Source of the DNA: Bacteroidetes bacterium HGW-Bacteroidetes-12
Lineage (GTDB): Bacteria; Bacteroidota; Bacteroidia; Flavobacteriales_E; Vicingaceae
Assembly: GCA_002841035.1 (NCBI GenBank)
Contig: PHDR01000174.1
Span: 1 to 6,250, forward strand
Direction: 5' to 3'
Length of the DNA: 6,250 nucleotides
In this document: in pieces, positions 1 through 6,250 of the stretch
How positions within the stretch are numbered: the stretch's first letter is position 1
Layout of the letters: every line of letters starts with the position of its first letter
The notes under the pieces: model-generated
What the model saw: only the letters and a program-made list of their open reading frames with translations
What the model was told of the DNA's origin: nothing
The model's database searches: none
Program-made: the position numbers and the translations under genes

Positions 1-1225
1 ATTCGAGGTATTCTTTTGAACGTTTTTCACCCTCATTTTTAAATTGATTAAATGCCTCATGATTAATATAAGTGATGGCTTCAATAGTATGGTATTTTCC
101 ATCAAAACTCGTAGGGTCTTTAAGGGTTGTACAACTTACAAACAATCCTGCAAAATCATCGCCCGATGTTATATCAAGGTTCATCATTTCATCGTAAAGA
201 TTGTCCGTATCTCTATCAGGCATCATCCAAATATTACCTGAATCTAAACCTGCTTTTCTAACATCCATATCTACAATTAAAAATAGCATAAGAGAAGTGC
301 AAGAATAGGTTGTTTTATTAAGTTTAGACATTAATTTTGAGCTTAGATGATTTGCTCCTACCATGTCTAAATAGGTTTTGCTAGGATCTGCATTGGAAAT
401 AATTCTGTTGGCAAAAATCTTCTCTCCACTTTCAAGTTCAACGCCCACTGCTTTTTTCTTTTTTTCTCCCTCAAGTAATATTTGTTTCACACTTTGCTGA
501 GTTCTTATTTCTCCACCAAAATTTTTGATGCGATTGGTCATTGCTTTAACAATAGCTCCACCACCGCCCATCGGATAAAATCCACCACTAAAATAATGAT
601 CCATAACGGCACAATGTAAAGGAAAACTTGCCTTTTGGGGTGCTAAACCATGGTCGCCACATTGTACATTCAACACTTTTTGTAACAAAGGGTCTTTAAT
701 GTGCCAACCTATTACTTTTTTCAAACTAAATAATCCATATTTACCGAGGTGTCGGGTGCGAAAAGGGATGGTGATGTTATCCCAAAAACCACTCATTTTA
801 GGAATTAACTGTAATTCTCTACTTACATCTTTTACCGTTTTTAAATAGGTTGCGATATTTTTTTTCTCAGCAGGAAATCTTTCCGAAAGGGATAGCTTTA
901 ATTCATCATAGTTGGCAGGAAGATGAATTCGTTCATTGCCTATCCAGCAATGTTCATAAGCCTTAGCATTCATTTTAAAGAAAACCAACTCATTGGCGAT
1001 ACCCAATCCTTCATACAGTTCATGGGTAGATTCTCCTTTGTCTAATAAACCAATGTAGTGAACCCCTGGAGTAAAACGATGACCGTTTAAGTAAAAACTA
1101 TGACACCAACCTCCAGGTACATAATGTTGTTCTAACACCAACACTTTTTGTCCAGCACGAGCAAGGCATATTGCAGCAGATAAACCTCCTGCACCAGAAC
1201 CAATAATGATAGTATCAAACTCCAT
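1..1225 (-). CDS. FAD-dependent oxidoreductase, CrtI/CrtISO/RetSat-like (C-terminus beyond window)
   Basis: Partial gene: 408 codons are visible from an ATG at 1225 and the frame stays open to the left edge. Relatives are usually about 490-540 residues, so roughly the last 100 are missing. The N-terminus MEFDTIIIGSGAGGLSAA is a Rossmann FAD-binding motif (GSGAGG at residues 9-14), with the ribose-binding acidic residue at Glu32. It is followed by PGGWCHSF (37-44) and GVHYIG (54-59), a pattern typical of carotenoid isomerases and all-trans-retinol 13,14-reductases. GGFYPMGGGG (214-223) is the conserved substrate-side glycine motif of this superfamily. The family reduces, desaturates or isomerises conjugated polyenes using bound FAD. 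The true substrate cannot be read from sequence; a carotenoid, an aryl polyene or another lipid are all possible. The start is supported because the Rossmann motif begins directly after it. No Shine-Dalgarno sequence and no convincing minus-strand promoter were seen upstream. By eye it is richer in GC than the secreted-protein gene next door. The superfamily call is firm and the exact activity is not. Confidence 0.85.
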   Translation of the reverse strand, partial: MEFDTIIIGSGAGGLSAAICLARAGQKVLVLEQHYVPGGWCHSFYLNGHRFTPGVHYIGLLDKGESTHELYEGLGIANELVFFKMNAKAYEHCWIGNERIHLPANYDELKLSLSERFPAEKKNIATYLKTVKDVSRELQLIPKMSGFWDNITIPFRTRHLGKYGLFSLKKVIGWHIKDPLLQKVLNVQCGDHGLAPQKASFPLHCAVMDHYFSGGFYPMGGGGAIVKAMTNRIKNFGGEIRTQQSVKQILLEGEKKKKAVGVELESGEKIFANRIISNADPSKTYLDMVGANHLSSKLMSKLNKTTYSCTSLMLFLIVDMDVRKAGLDSGNIWMMPDRDTDNLYDEMMNLDITSGDDFAGLFVSCTTLKDPTSFDGKYHTIEAITYINHEAFNQFKNEGEKRSKEYLE

Positions 1226-1352
1226 AAAAATAAAAAGCTGAAATTAATATATTTATGGGATTAATGAATTGATTATCTTATAAAATAACATAATATTAAC
1301 CTGACGGCAATATGTCGATAAAGCAAAACTGAATAACTAATTGACTATCAGC

Positions 1353-1389
1353 TAAAATCTTAATGTCTTAATATCTATATTCTATCGTC
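1353..1389. repeat. Degenerate heptamer array TAnnnTC (five units)
   Basis: Five copies of TAnnnTC follow one another with 0 or 1 base between them: TAAAATC (1353), TAATGTC (1361), TAATATC (1369), TATATTC (1376) and TATCGTC (1383). The array lies in the 228-bp gap between two divergent genes, just upstream of the candidate promoter at 1401. No hairpin or coding potential was seen in it. In such AT-rich sequence part of the regularity could be chance, and the function is unknown. Confidence 0.4.
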
Positions 1390-1400
1390 TAGTTAATAAG

Positions 1401-1431
1401 TTGAAATACTATAAAATAAATAGTAACATTG
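1401..1431 (+). promoter_or_regulatory. Candidate Bacteroidota-type promoter for the secreted-protein gene
   Basis: TTG at 1401-1403 is followed after 20 bp by TAACATTG at 1424-1431. That matches the Bacteroidota pattern (TTG near -33 and TAnnTTTG near -7) with one mismatch in the -7 box. Transcription would start near 1437, giving a short leader of about 17 nt before the ATG at 1454. The leader has no Shine-Dalgarno sequence, which is common in this phylum. This is a motif match only, and such motifs arise easily in AT-rich DNA. Confidence 0.4.
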
Positions 1432-1453
1432 TCTTGTTAAGATACGATTTATT

Positions 1454-3085
1454 ATGAAAAAGAAACTATTATTTTTACTATTAATTTTTAGTGCTCAGGT
1501 AACTTTTGCACAAGAAAAATTGGATGAAATGAACATTATATTGGGAAAACCTTACCCAGTGGTTGATGCATACTCTAAATATTATTTTACGCATAAAGAT
1601 AAAATGATTTCTGTAAAGATAAAGGGTGAAGAATTTATACTCCAAACTTTTGATAGTAAACAATTAACCCAGTTAAAGGTGAAAATTTATAAAGATTTTC
1701 CTAAAGATTTTATGGTAGAAAAATTTATGGAATTAAAAGATAGAATTTTCTTGTTTTATTCTTTGTGGGATAAGGAAAATAAAAAAGAACAACTGTATGT
1801 TAGAGAAATAGATGTTGAAAAATGCTCTTTTATCGGTACAGGAAAACTTGTTTTTGATGTAAATGGAAAAGTAACTGGAACACTTGTAGCTACAGGTTTT
1901 TACTCGTATGGTACTGCTGATAAGTTTGATTTTATATCTTCCTTTGATAAAAATAAACTATTAATACAATATAGAAAAAACCCAACAAAAAAAAATGATG
2001 ATATTAGTAAAGATAAAATAGGATTTAACATTTATGATGAAAATCTGAAATTAATTTGGGAGAAAGAGGTAACCATGCCTTATACCGAAAAAAAGATGGA
2101 TATTTTAGATTATTCTATTGATAGTGATGGCAATGTTTATATTGCTTCATTAATTTATCGAGATAATACAACCAATAAATTAACTAAAGATAAAAATATA
2201 AACTATGATATAGAGTTAATTAAAATTGAAACAAAAACAGGTCAGTTAACTCAAACAAAAATTAGTTTAGAAAATAAAAAATTCGTTAGTAGTTTGCGCT
2301 TATTCGAAACAGCGGGTAATCGTATTGTTTGCGCTGGATATTATTCTAATGGTGGTAAGAATGGTAAGGATTTTAGTGACGCTAATGGTATTTTTAAATT
2401 TGATTTAGGGAAAGGAAATACTGATCCAAAAATTGATTATTATGATATTCCGCTCGAAATAATTAATCAAAATGTAAAACAAAGAGAGGTTAATAAAAAT
2501 AACAAAAAGAAAGATGCTGAAGAAAAAGCTGCTTTAGCTGATTTAGAGTTAGAAGTATTTTATTTGAGTACTGATGGATCTATCTATTTTATTGGAGAAC
2601 AACAATTTTATATAACAAGAACCTATACCGATAGTAAGGGAAATTCACGTACCACAACTACTTATTATTATAATGACATATTAATTACCAAAATTAATAA
2701 AGATGGTTCTTTGGCTTGGATGAAAAAATTACCAAAAAAACAAAGAGGTTCTAAACCTAAAGGAGGCTTATCTTTTACTTTTGTAGAAGGCGATAAAAAT
2801 TTAAATCTTATTTATATGGACAACGTAAAAAATTTAACATTAACTTCAACCGATGTACCTGAATACCATGTTGATGGTGCTGGAGGATTCTTAACCGCTT
2901 ATAAGGTTAATTATACTAATGGGGATGTCAAAAAAACATCCATATTAAACTCGGTAGATGTAAAAGGAATGAAAATTCACCAGTTTTCGACTGATAGAAT
3001 TTCATCTAATGTAAATGACGAATTTATTTTTGAAGTTTATAAAAAACAAAAAGAAGATATTTTGATAAAAGTAAAATTGAAGTGA
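1454..3085 (+). CDS. Secreted protein of unknown function, beta-propeller-like
   Basis: 543 residues. The N-terminus has lysines at 2-4, a hydrophobic core LLFLLLIFSA, and VTFA before Gln20: a Sec signal peptide probably cut after Ala19. There is no lipobox cysteine, so it is probably periplasmic, outer-membrane-associated or secreted. No C-terminal sorting domain was seen and the chain ends in KVKLK. The mature part has no motif I recognise as catalytic. It contains repeated short beta-rich units of the type aspartate-glycine then hydrophobic strand: DSDGNVYIASLIY (223-235), STDGSIYFIGE (372-382) and ITKINKDGSLAWMKKLP (411-427), with related strands near 190-206, 252-270 and 478-497. This suggests a propeller or similar all-beta fold. 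A charged, probably helical Lys/Glu insert spans about 340-366, and a Thr/Tyr-rich stretch (TTTTYYYND) lies at 400-408. The gene is visibly more AT-rich than the oxidoreductase gene. It converges on the ligase gene with a 4-bp gap and seems to be a single-gene unit. A scaffold or binding role is possible; no function is assigned. Confidence 0.6.
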   Translation: MKKKLLFLLLIFSAQVTFAQEKLDEMNIILGKPYPVVDAYSKYYFTHKDKMISVKIKGEEFILQTFDSKQLTQLKVKIYKDFPKDFMVEKFMELKDRIFLFYSLWDKENKKEQLYVREIDVEKCSFIGTGKLVFDVNGKVTGTLVATGFYSYGTADKFDFISSFDKNKLLIQYRKNPTKKNDDISKDKIGFNIYDENLKLIWEKEVTMPYTEKKMDILDYSIDSDGNVYIASLIYRDNTTNKLTKDKNINYDIELIKIETKTGQLTQTKISLENKKFVSSLRLFETAGNRIVCAGYYSNGGKNGKDFSDANGIFKFDLGKGNTDPKIDYYDIPLEIINQNVKQREVNKNNKKKDAEEKAALADLELEVFYLSTDGSIYFIGEQQFYITRTYTDSKGNSRTTTTYYYNDILITKINKDGSLAWMKKLPKKQRGSKPKGGLSFTFVEGDKNLNLIYMDNVKNLTLTSTDVPEYHVDGAGGFLTAYKVNYTNGDVKKTSILNSVDVKGMKIHQFSTDRISSNVNDEFIFEVYKKQKEDILIKVKLK

Positions 3086-3108
3086 TTGACTAAACATAAA
3101 TCAATTTT
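3073..3108. terminator. Possible bidirectional terminator between converging genes
   Basis: AAAATTGA (3073-3080) and TCAATTTT (3101-3108) are perfect 8-bp inverted repeats around a 20-nt loop that contains both stop codons (3083-3085 plus, 3090-3092 minus). A T run at 3105-3109 ends the plus-strand side. The stem is AT-rich and the loop is long, so it would be a weak terminator. Its position across the end of both genes is the main support. Confidence 0.35.
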
Positions 3109-4367
3109 TCAGGTTTTCTTTTTTCTTCTTTAAATACTTTCTCACTTAAAATACTTGTTTCTACGAAACGATATTGAGGTGTTACTCTTAATTTAGATTT
3201 GAATAACGAAGTTATTTTATGTTGAAAATCAGGAGTTTCTATTTCTTTTGGTAGTAATATACTTATTAAATCATTGCCAAATTCATCTTTTGACACTTCT
3301 ACTTGATAAATAGTAATTTCACTCATCATATCCAACACGTCAAAAATAGCTGTTGGAAATATGGTTGTTCCTTTAAATTTTATCATTTGCTGTTTTCTTC
3401 CAATAACAGGACCTAATCTTGTTGTTGAACTTCCACAATTGCAAGCATCATAATAAACATGGCACAAATCACCTGTTTTATATCGTAACAAAGGCATTCC
3501 TTCCACTCCGAGCGTTGTTACCACCACTTCACCTAATTCACCATTAGCAACATGCTTTCCATTTTCATCAACAACCTCAAGAATAAGTATTTCTGGGTTT
3601 AAATGTCCGCCTTTTCCTTCGTTGCACTCCGTAAAAGCTGCTCCCATTTCTGTTGAGGCATAGGTTGAAAATAATTTCACATCCCATTGCGATAGAATAC
3701 GTTTCCCTAATTCATTGGGAGTGAAGTCGGCATTGCGAATAGGCTCTCCTATGCAAATGATAGATTGCACGCTTGAGTTTTTAAAATCAATGTTATTTTC
3801 CTTCGCATATTCAATCAATTTTGGAATAAATGAAGGTATGGCTATTAAAACCGTTGGCGAAAACCGCCTGATGGATTCCCATTGCAAATAAGGTGCTCCT
3901 GGTCCAACTCTTACTGCTCCTGCCCCAAGTTTGCTAACACCTAAATAATAAGCCAATCCAGCCATAAATCGTTTGTCTAGCGTGGTCATTAATTGATAAA
4001 TATCGTCCGATGTTCCGCCAGCACAATTTAATGCTGCGGCTTCATTATTACCTAATCTATCTATATCATTTTTTGTAAGATAAAAAGTTACAGGGTCGCT
4101 TATTGTTCCAGAAGTAGTAACAAAATCGGCAACTTGTTTTTTGTCAACACATAAAAAATCATCATTATAATTAGCTAAATCATCTTTTGTTGTAAATGGT
4201 ATTTTGGTTAAATCAGTTACAGTATTAATAGCAGTTACATTTATTTTGTGTTTTGAAAATAATCGCTTATAATAAGTAGAATTAGTACTTACATACGTAA
4301 TCAAGCTCTTCAATTTTTGATGTTGAAGATGATAGCTATTTTCGTTTTGGATTACTTTACTTTCCAT
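3090..4367 (-). CDS. PaaK-type AMP-forming acyl/aryl-CoA ligase (phenylacetate-CoA ligase family)
   Basis: 425 residues, close to the usual length of about 430 for PaaK-type enzymes. The family uses ATP to form an acyl-adenylate and then a thioester with CoA or a carrier protein, in the cytoplasm. Visible landmarks in order: the N-terminal helix LITYVSTNSTYYKRLF (22-37); the nucleotide loop TTSGTISDP (84-92); STYASTEMG (234-242), matching the adenine/Mg motif with Glu240; TGD (298-300), the ribose-binding Asp; and the hinge GRKQQMIKFKGTTIFP (323-338). The end RKPEKLIYV supplies lysines that could serve as the catalytic Lys of the C-terminal domain. Cys247, His255, Cys309 and Cys311 (CNCG) fit the zinc site known in some PaaK-type proteins. 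Its start codon lies inside the end of the C45 gene (11-bp overlap), so the two are probably translationally coupled. The family call is strong. Phenylacetate is not shown to be the substrate: other aromatic or fatty acids are equally possible, and the gene context hints at aryl-polyene metabolism. Confidence 0.9.
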   Translation of the reverse strand: MESKVIQNENSYHLQHQKLKSLITYVSTNSTYYKRLFSKHKINVTAINTVTDLTKIPFTTKDDLANYNDDFLCVDKKQVADFVTTSGTISDPVTFYLTKNDIDRLGNNEAAALNCAGGTSDDIYQLMTTLDKRFMAGLAYYLGVSKLGAGAVRVGPGAPYLQWESIRRFSPTVLIAIPSFIPKLIEYAKENNIDFKNSSVQSIICIGEPIRNADFTPNELGKRILSQWDVKLFSTYASTEMGAAFTECNEGKGGHLNPEILILEVVDENGKHVANGELGEVVVTTLGVEGMPLLRYKTGDLCHVYYDACNCGSSTTRLGPVIGRKQQMIKFKGTTIFPTAIFDVLDMMSEITIYQVEVSKDEFGNDLISILLPKEIETPDFQHKITSLFKSKLRVTPQYRFVETSILSEKVFKEEKRKPEKLIYV

Positions 4368-6060
4368 TTTTATTGATTTGTTTTTGACAAGTTTCTATCT
4401 TCTTTTTTATTATATCTTCTTCATCTTTAGATGCAACACTGTGATTCAACGATGTTTGATAGTAAGAAATTGCTTTTTTACTATTACCTAGTTTTTCATA
4501 ATATTCACCTAAAGTCATATATGTAATATAACTTTTAGGATTTGTTTGAATAAATTGCTGTTCTTGTTCTTCATTTAAAGAAAAAGGAATGTCTAAAAGT
4601 ATGTATTTTTGAATACGCTGTTTAATTATTTTAAATAATTCATATTTTTTATAATCATTGGATTTCAAAAAATCATCAGAAGCAATGGTTAGTGAATCAA
4701 CGTAGCTGTTGGTTTTTCCTTTTAAAACAGCCTCTAAATCATATCCAACAAAATTTCCTAATTGATAGGGCGGTGTTGAAATCCAAAAAAGACCTTGTTT
4801 TGGTTTAAAAACAATACTATGGTGTGCAATTAATTGGTTGATAGACTTAGGGTTTCCGTATCCAATAAATTGATTATCAACACCCTTTTTTTCTCTTAAA
4901 ATTTCCACTGCTTTGTTAACGTCTATGGGGTAATTTTTATCAAGTAATTCATTTAATCTATCAAAACGATATTTGGAATCGCTATTTTTAATGTTTAGAA
5001 CATTGGCGGAATCATTTAGGAAAACAGAGCTTTGGTAATGATTAGCACAAACAACAAGTTCTTCATTAGCATCATACACATCCATTTTTTCGGGTGATTT
5101 CTCAATAACAACCGTTTTGTTGTCTTTAGCAGAACCAATAAGCAATGATTCCGAAACAAAAACAGACCTTTTTTCAGCAATTGCTATTGCCTCATTTATG
5201 TTGGCAGCATATTGTAAAATTTCTCTTGCCAACAATGAAATTGGGTCTTTTGCTCCTGTTGGGATTTCAGATTTTGAGGCATTTAAAGTTACTGTTAACC
5301 CTTTTTCGTTCATTCCAGACACAACTCCTGTTAATCCTGCCCATGAGTAAGATGAAAATCCATATCCTTCAGAAGGTTTTACAAACAAAATAAGTTTATC
5401 TTCGGCAAATTCATCTCCCATATAAAAATCGAAATTCCGAGCAATAAGTAGCGAACTGTCAGCAGATAAGTTATTGTTTACAGAAAAAGAAGTACAACCA
5501 ACCAAACTTAAATCTTTGAGGGCATGACCAATATCGTGTGCAGCATGGTAATTTAAAATTCGATAATATTTAGGAGCTATATAATTGTATTTATCTGAAA
5601 ATGATTGTGAAACACCATATATTTCGGTTAAATTTTCTTCGGGTACATATTGGTTAATATCTCGGTTAAACCATGCTACGAACATTTTTAGGAAAAAGAG
5701 TGTAAATCGGTTTGGAATTATTTCATTAATTTGATTAACAAAATGTACTTCTTGTTTTTCCATTAATTCTTTTGCCAACACGCCATAAATTAATCCTCTT
5801 TCATAAGGTTCTCCTTCAATATACATTTCCCAAATTCCATAATCATTCTTTTTGAGCCAACAATTACCTACTACAAAATGGTTGGGAGCAACTTCAATTC
5901 GTTCATATTGTTCCAAAGAAAATCGTTCGTTAATAGGAGGCGTAGGCATTCTAATATCCCAAACAAAATAAACTATAAAGCAAAACAACAATATCCCTAT
6001 TAGTTTTAAAGAAAATTTGAAAAACCGAAATCGTTTGTTTTTTTTAGCTATATTTTTCAT
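4357..6060 (-). CDS. Membrane-anchored C45-family Ntn hydrolase / acyltransferase with TPR tail
   Basis: 567 residues. The basic N-terminus (KKNKRFRFFK) is followed by one membrane helix at about 17-34, which by the positive-inside rule places the rest in the periplasm. The core, about 75-440, resembles the acyl-CoA:isopenicillin N acyltransferase / peptidase C45 family. YIEGEPYERGLIYG (80-93) is the entry motif. LVGCTSFSV (186-194) carries the probable nucleophile Cys189 preceded by Gly188, the kind of Gly-Cys bond that such enzymes cut themselves. ARNFDF (207-212) is the conserved Arg-Asn-x-Asp segment. TVTLNAS (256-262) holds an Asn that could stabilise the oxyanion. The C-terminus has at least one TPR-like unit (510-539: LGEYYEKLGN then KKAISYYQTSL). 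Family members transfer or hydrolyse acyl groups on amides and esters; the substrate here is unknown. The ATG overlaps the TGA of the upstream gene (ATGA), which supports this start, and the 3' end overlaps the ligase gene. The domain architecture is longer than that of stand-alone acyltransferases. Confidence 0.75.
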   Translation of the reverse strand: MKNIAKKNKRFRFFKFSLKLIGILLFCFIVYFVWDIRMPTPPINERFSLEQYERIEVAPNHFVVGNCWLKKNDYGIWEMYIEGEPYERGLIYGVLAKELMEKQEVHFVNQINEIIPNRFTLFFLKMFVAWFNRDINQYVPEENLTEIYGVSQSFSDKYNYIAPKYYRILNYHAAHDIGHALKDLSLVGCTSFSVNNNLSADSSLLIARNFDFYMGDEFAEDKLILFVKPSEGYGFSSYSWAGLTGVVSGMNEKGLTVTLNASKSEIPTGAKDPISLLAREILQYAANINEAIAIAEKRSVFVSESLLIGSAKDNKTVVIEKSPEKMDVYDANEELVVCANHYQSSVFLNDSANVLNIKNSDSKYRFDRLNELLDKNYPIDVNKAVEILREKKGVDNQFIGYGNPKSINQLIAHHSIVFKPKQGLFWISTPPYQLGNFVGYDLEAVLKGKTNSYVDSLTIASDDFLKSNDYKKYELFKIIKQRIQKYILLDIPFSLNEEQEQQFIQTNPKSYITYMTLGEYYEKLGNSKKAISYYQTSLNHSVASKDEEDIIKKKIETCQKQINKNGK

Positions 6061-6250
6061 GCTTTTTTTCTAACTATTTTTAGGAAAATTAATGCTGTAA
6101 TAAAAAACAAAGCTCCGGTAATAATTGCTAATAAAGTTCCTCCCATAAAGTATTGAACAAAATTTATGTGTATAGCCTCTAGTGTTAAATTTTCCCAAGA
6201 AGTTATGGGTGCTTTATTTTCAAAAAATGGTGTACCAACAAGGTAACTAA
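6057..6250 (-). CDS. C-terminal end of a membrane protein (N-terminus beyond window)
   Basis: An open frame enters from the right edge and gives 63 codons before a TGA at 6059-6057. The visible protein begins SYLVGTPFFENKAPITSWEN and ends in a long hydrophobic helix (about visible residues 34-57: FMGGTLLAIITGALFFITAL and onward) followed by the basic tail KIVRKKA. This is the pattern of a last membrane helix with a cytoplasmic C-terminus. The stop overlaps the next start as ATGA, which is strong evidence that the frame is genuine and that it heads the same operon. The glycine-rich last helix recalls the end of DUF2062 membrane domains, but that is only an impression and too little is visible to assign a family. 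Confidence 0.65.
   Translation of the reverse strand, partial: SYLVGTPFFENKAPITSWENLTLEAIHINFVQYFMGGTLLAIITGALFFITALIFLKIVRKKA

Noticed and set aside
44..241. Plus-strand open frame of 65 codons
   Set aside because: It lies entirely inside the minus-strand FAD oxidoreductase, whose motifs and reading frame are convincing; the peptide has no recognisable features.
1226..1352. Minus-strand promoter for the oxidoreductase gene
   Set aside because: I searched for the Bacteroidota pattern on the minus strand and found no TAnnTTTG-like box with a suitable upstream TTG that I would defend.
1481..1663. Minus-strand open frame of 60 codons
   Set aside because: It is antisense to the signal-peptide end of the secreted protein and has no start context or family resemblance.
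5117..5393. Two overlapping plus-strand open frames of 77 and 82 codons
   Set aside because: Both are antisense to the core of the C45-type gene in other frames; their composition is that expected from the complementary strand.
4357..6060. Choloylglycine (bile salt) hydrolase or penicillin V acylase as the identity of the Ntn enzyme
   Set aside because: Those proteins expose the Cys right after the initiator Met or the signal peptide. Here the probable nucleophile is at residue 189 after a Gly, as in the C45 acyltransferase group.

Overview
This is an AT-rich window that reads as a member of Bacteroidota, most likely a Flavobacteriales relative. The reasons are Lys/Asn/Ile-rich proteins, the lack of clear Shine-Dalgarno sequences before the starts, a promoter candidate of the Bacteroidota type (TTG, 20-bp gap, TAnnTTTG-like), and protein families whose best remembered relatives are from that phylum. 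No rRNA, tRNA, CRISPR array, insertion sequence or phage gene was seen.

Layout, left to right. Positions 1-1225 (minus strand) hold most of an FAD-dependent oxidoreductase of the phytoene desaturase / carotenoid isomerase / retinol saturase (CrtI-CrtISO-RetSat) superfamily; its C-terminus runs off the left edge. Positions 1226-1453 are a divergent intergenic region with a short array of degenerate heptamers and a plausible promoter for the rightward gene. Positions 1454-3085 (plus strand) encode a 543-residue secreted protein of unknown function with beta-propeller-like short repeats. Converging on it with a 4-bp gap is a tight leftward operon of at least three genes, read from right to left. 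It starts with the C-terminal 63 codons of a membrane protein (6057-6250). Next is a membrane-anchored C45 / isopenicillin-N-acyltransferase-like Ntn hydrolase with a TPR tail (4357-6060), which overlaps the first gene by ATGA. Last is a PaaK-type AMP-forming acyl/aryl-CoA ligase (3090-4367), which overlaps the Ntn hydrolase gene by 11 bp.

How the genes may work together is inference. An acid-activating PaaK-type ligase, a C45 acyltransferase/hydrolase and a polyene-type FAD oxidoreductase, all on the same strand, resemble parts of the aryl-polyene/flexirubin pigment clusters of Bacteroidota. In that reading the ligase would activate an aryl or fatty acid, the oxidoreductase would act on a polyene double bond, and the Ntn enzyme would make or cleave an amide or ester at the outer face of the inner membrane. 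The ketosynthases, acyl carrier proteins, ammonia lyase and resorcinol genes that would prove this are not in the window. The secreted protein gene lies on the opposite strand between the oxidoreductase and the operon and may be unrelated to them.
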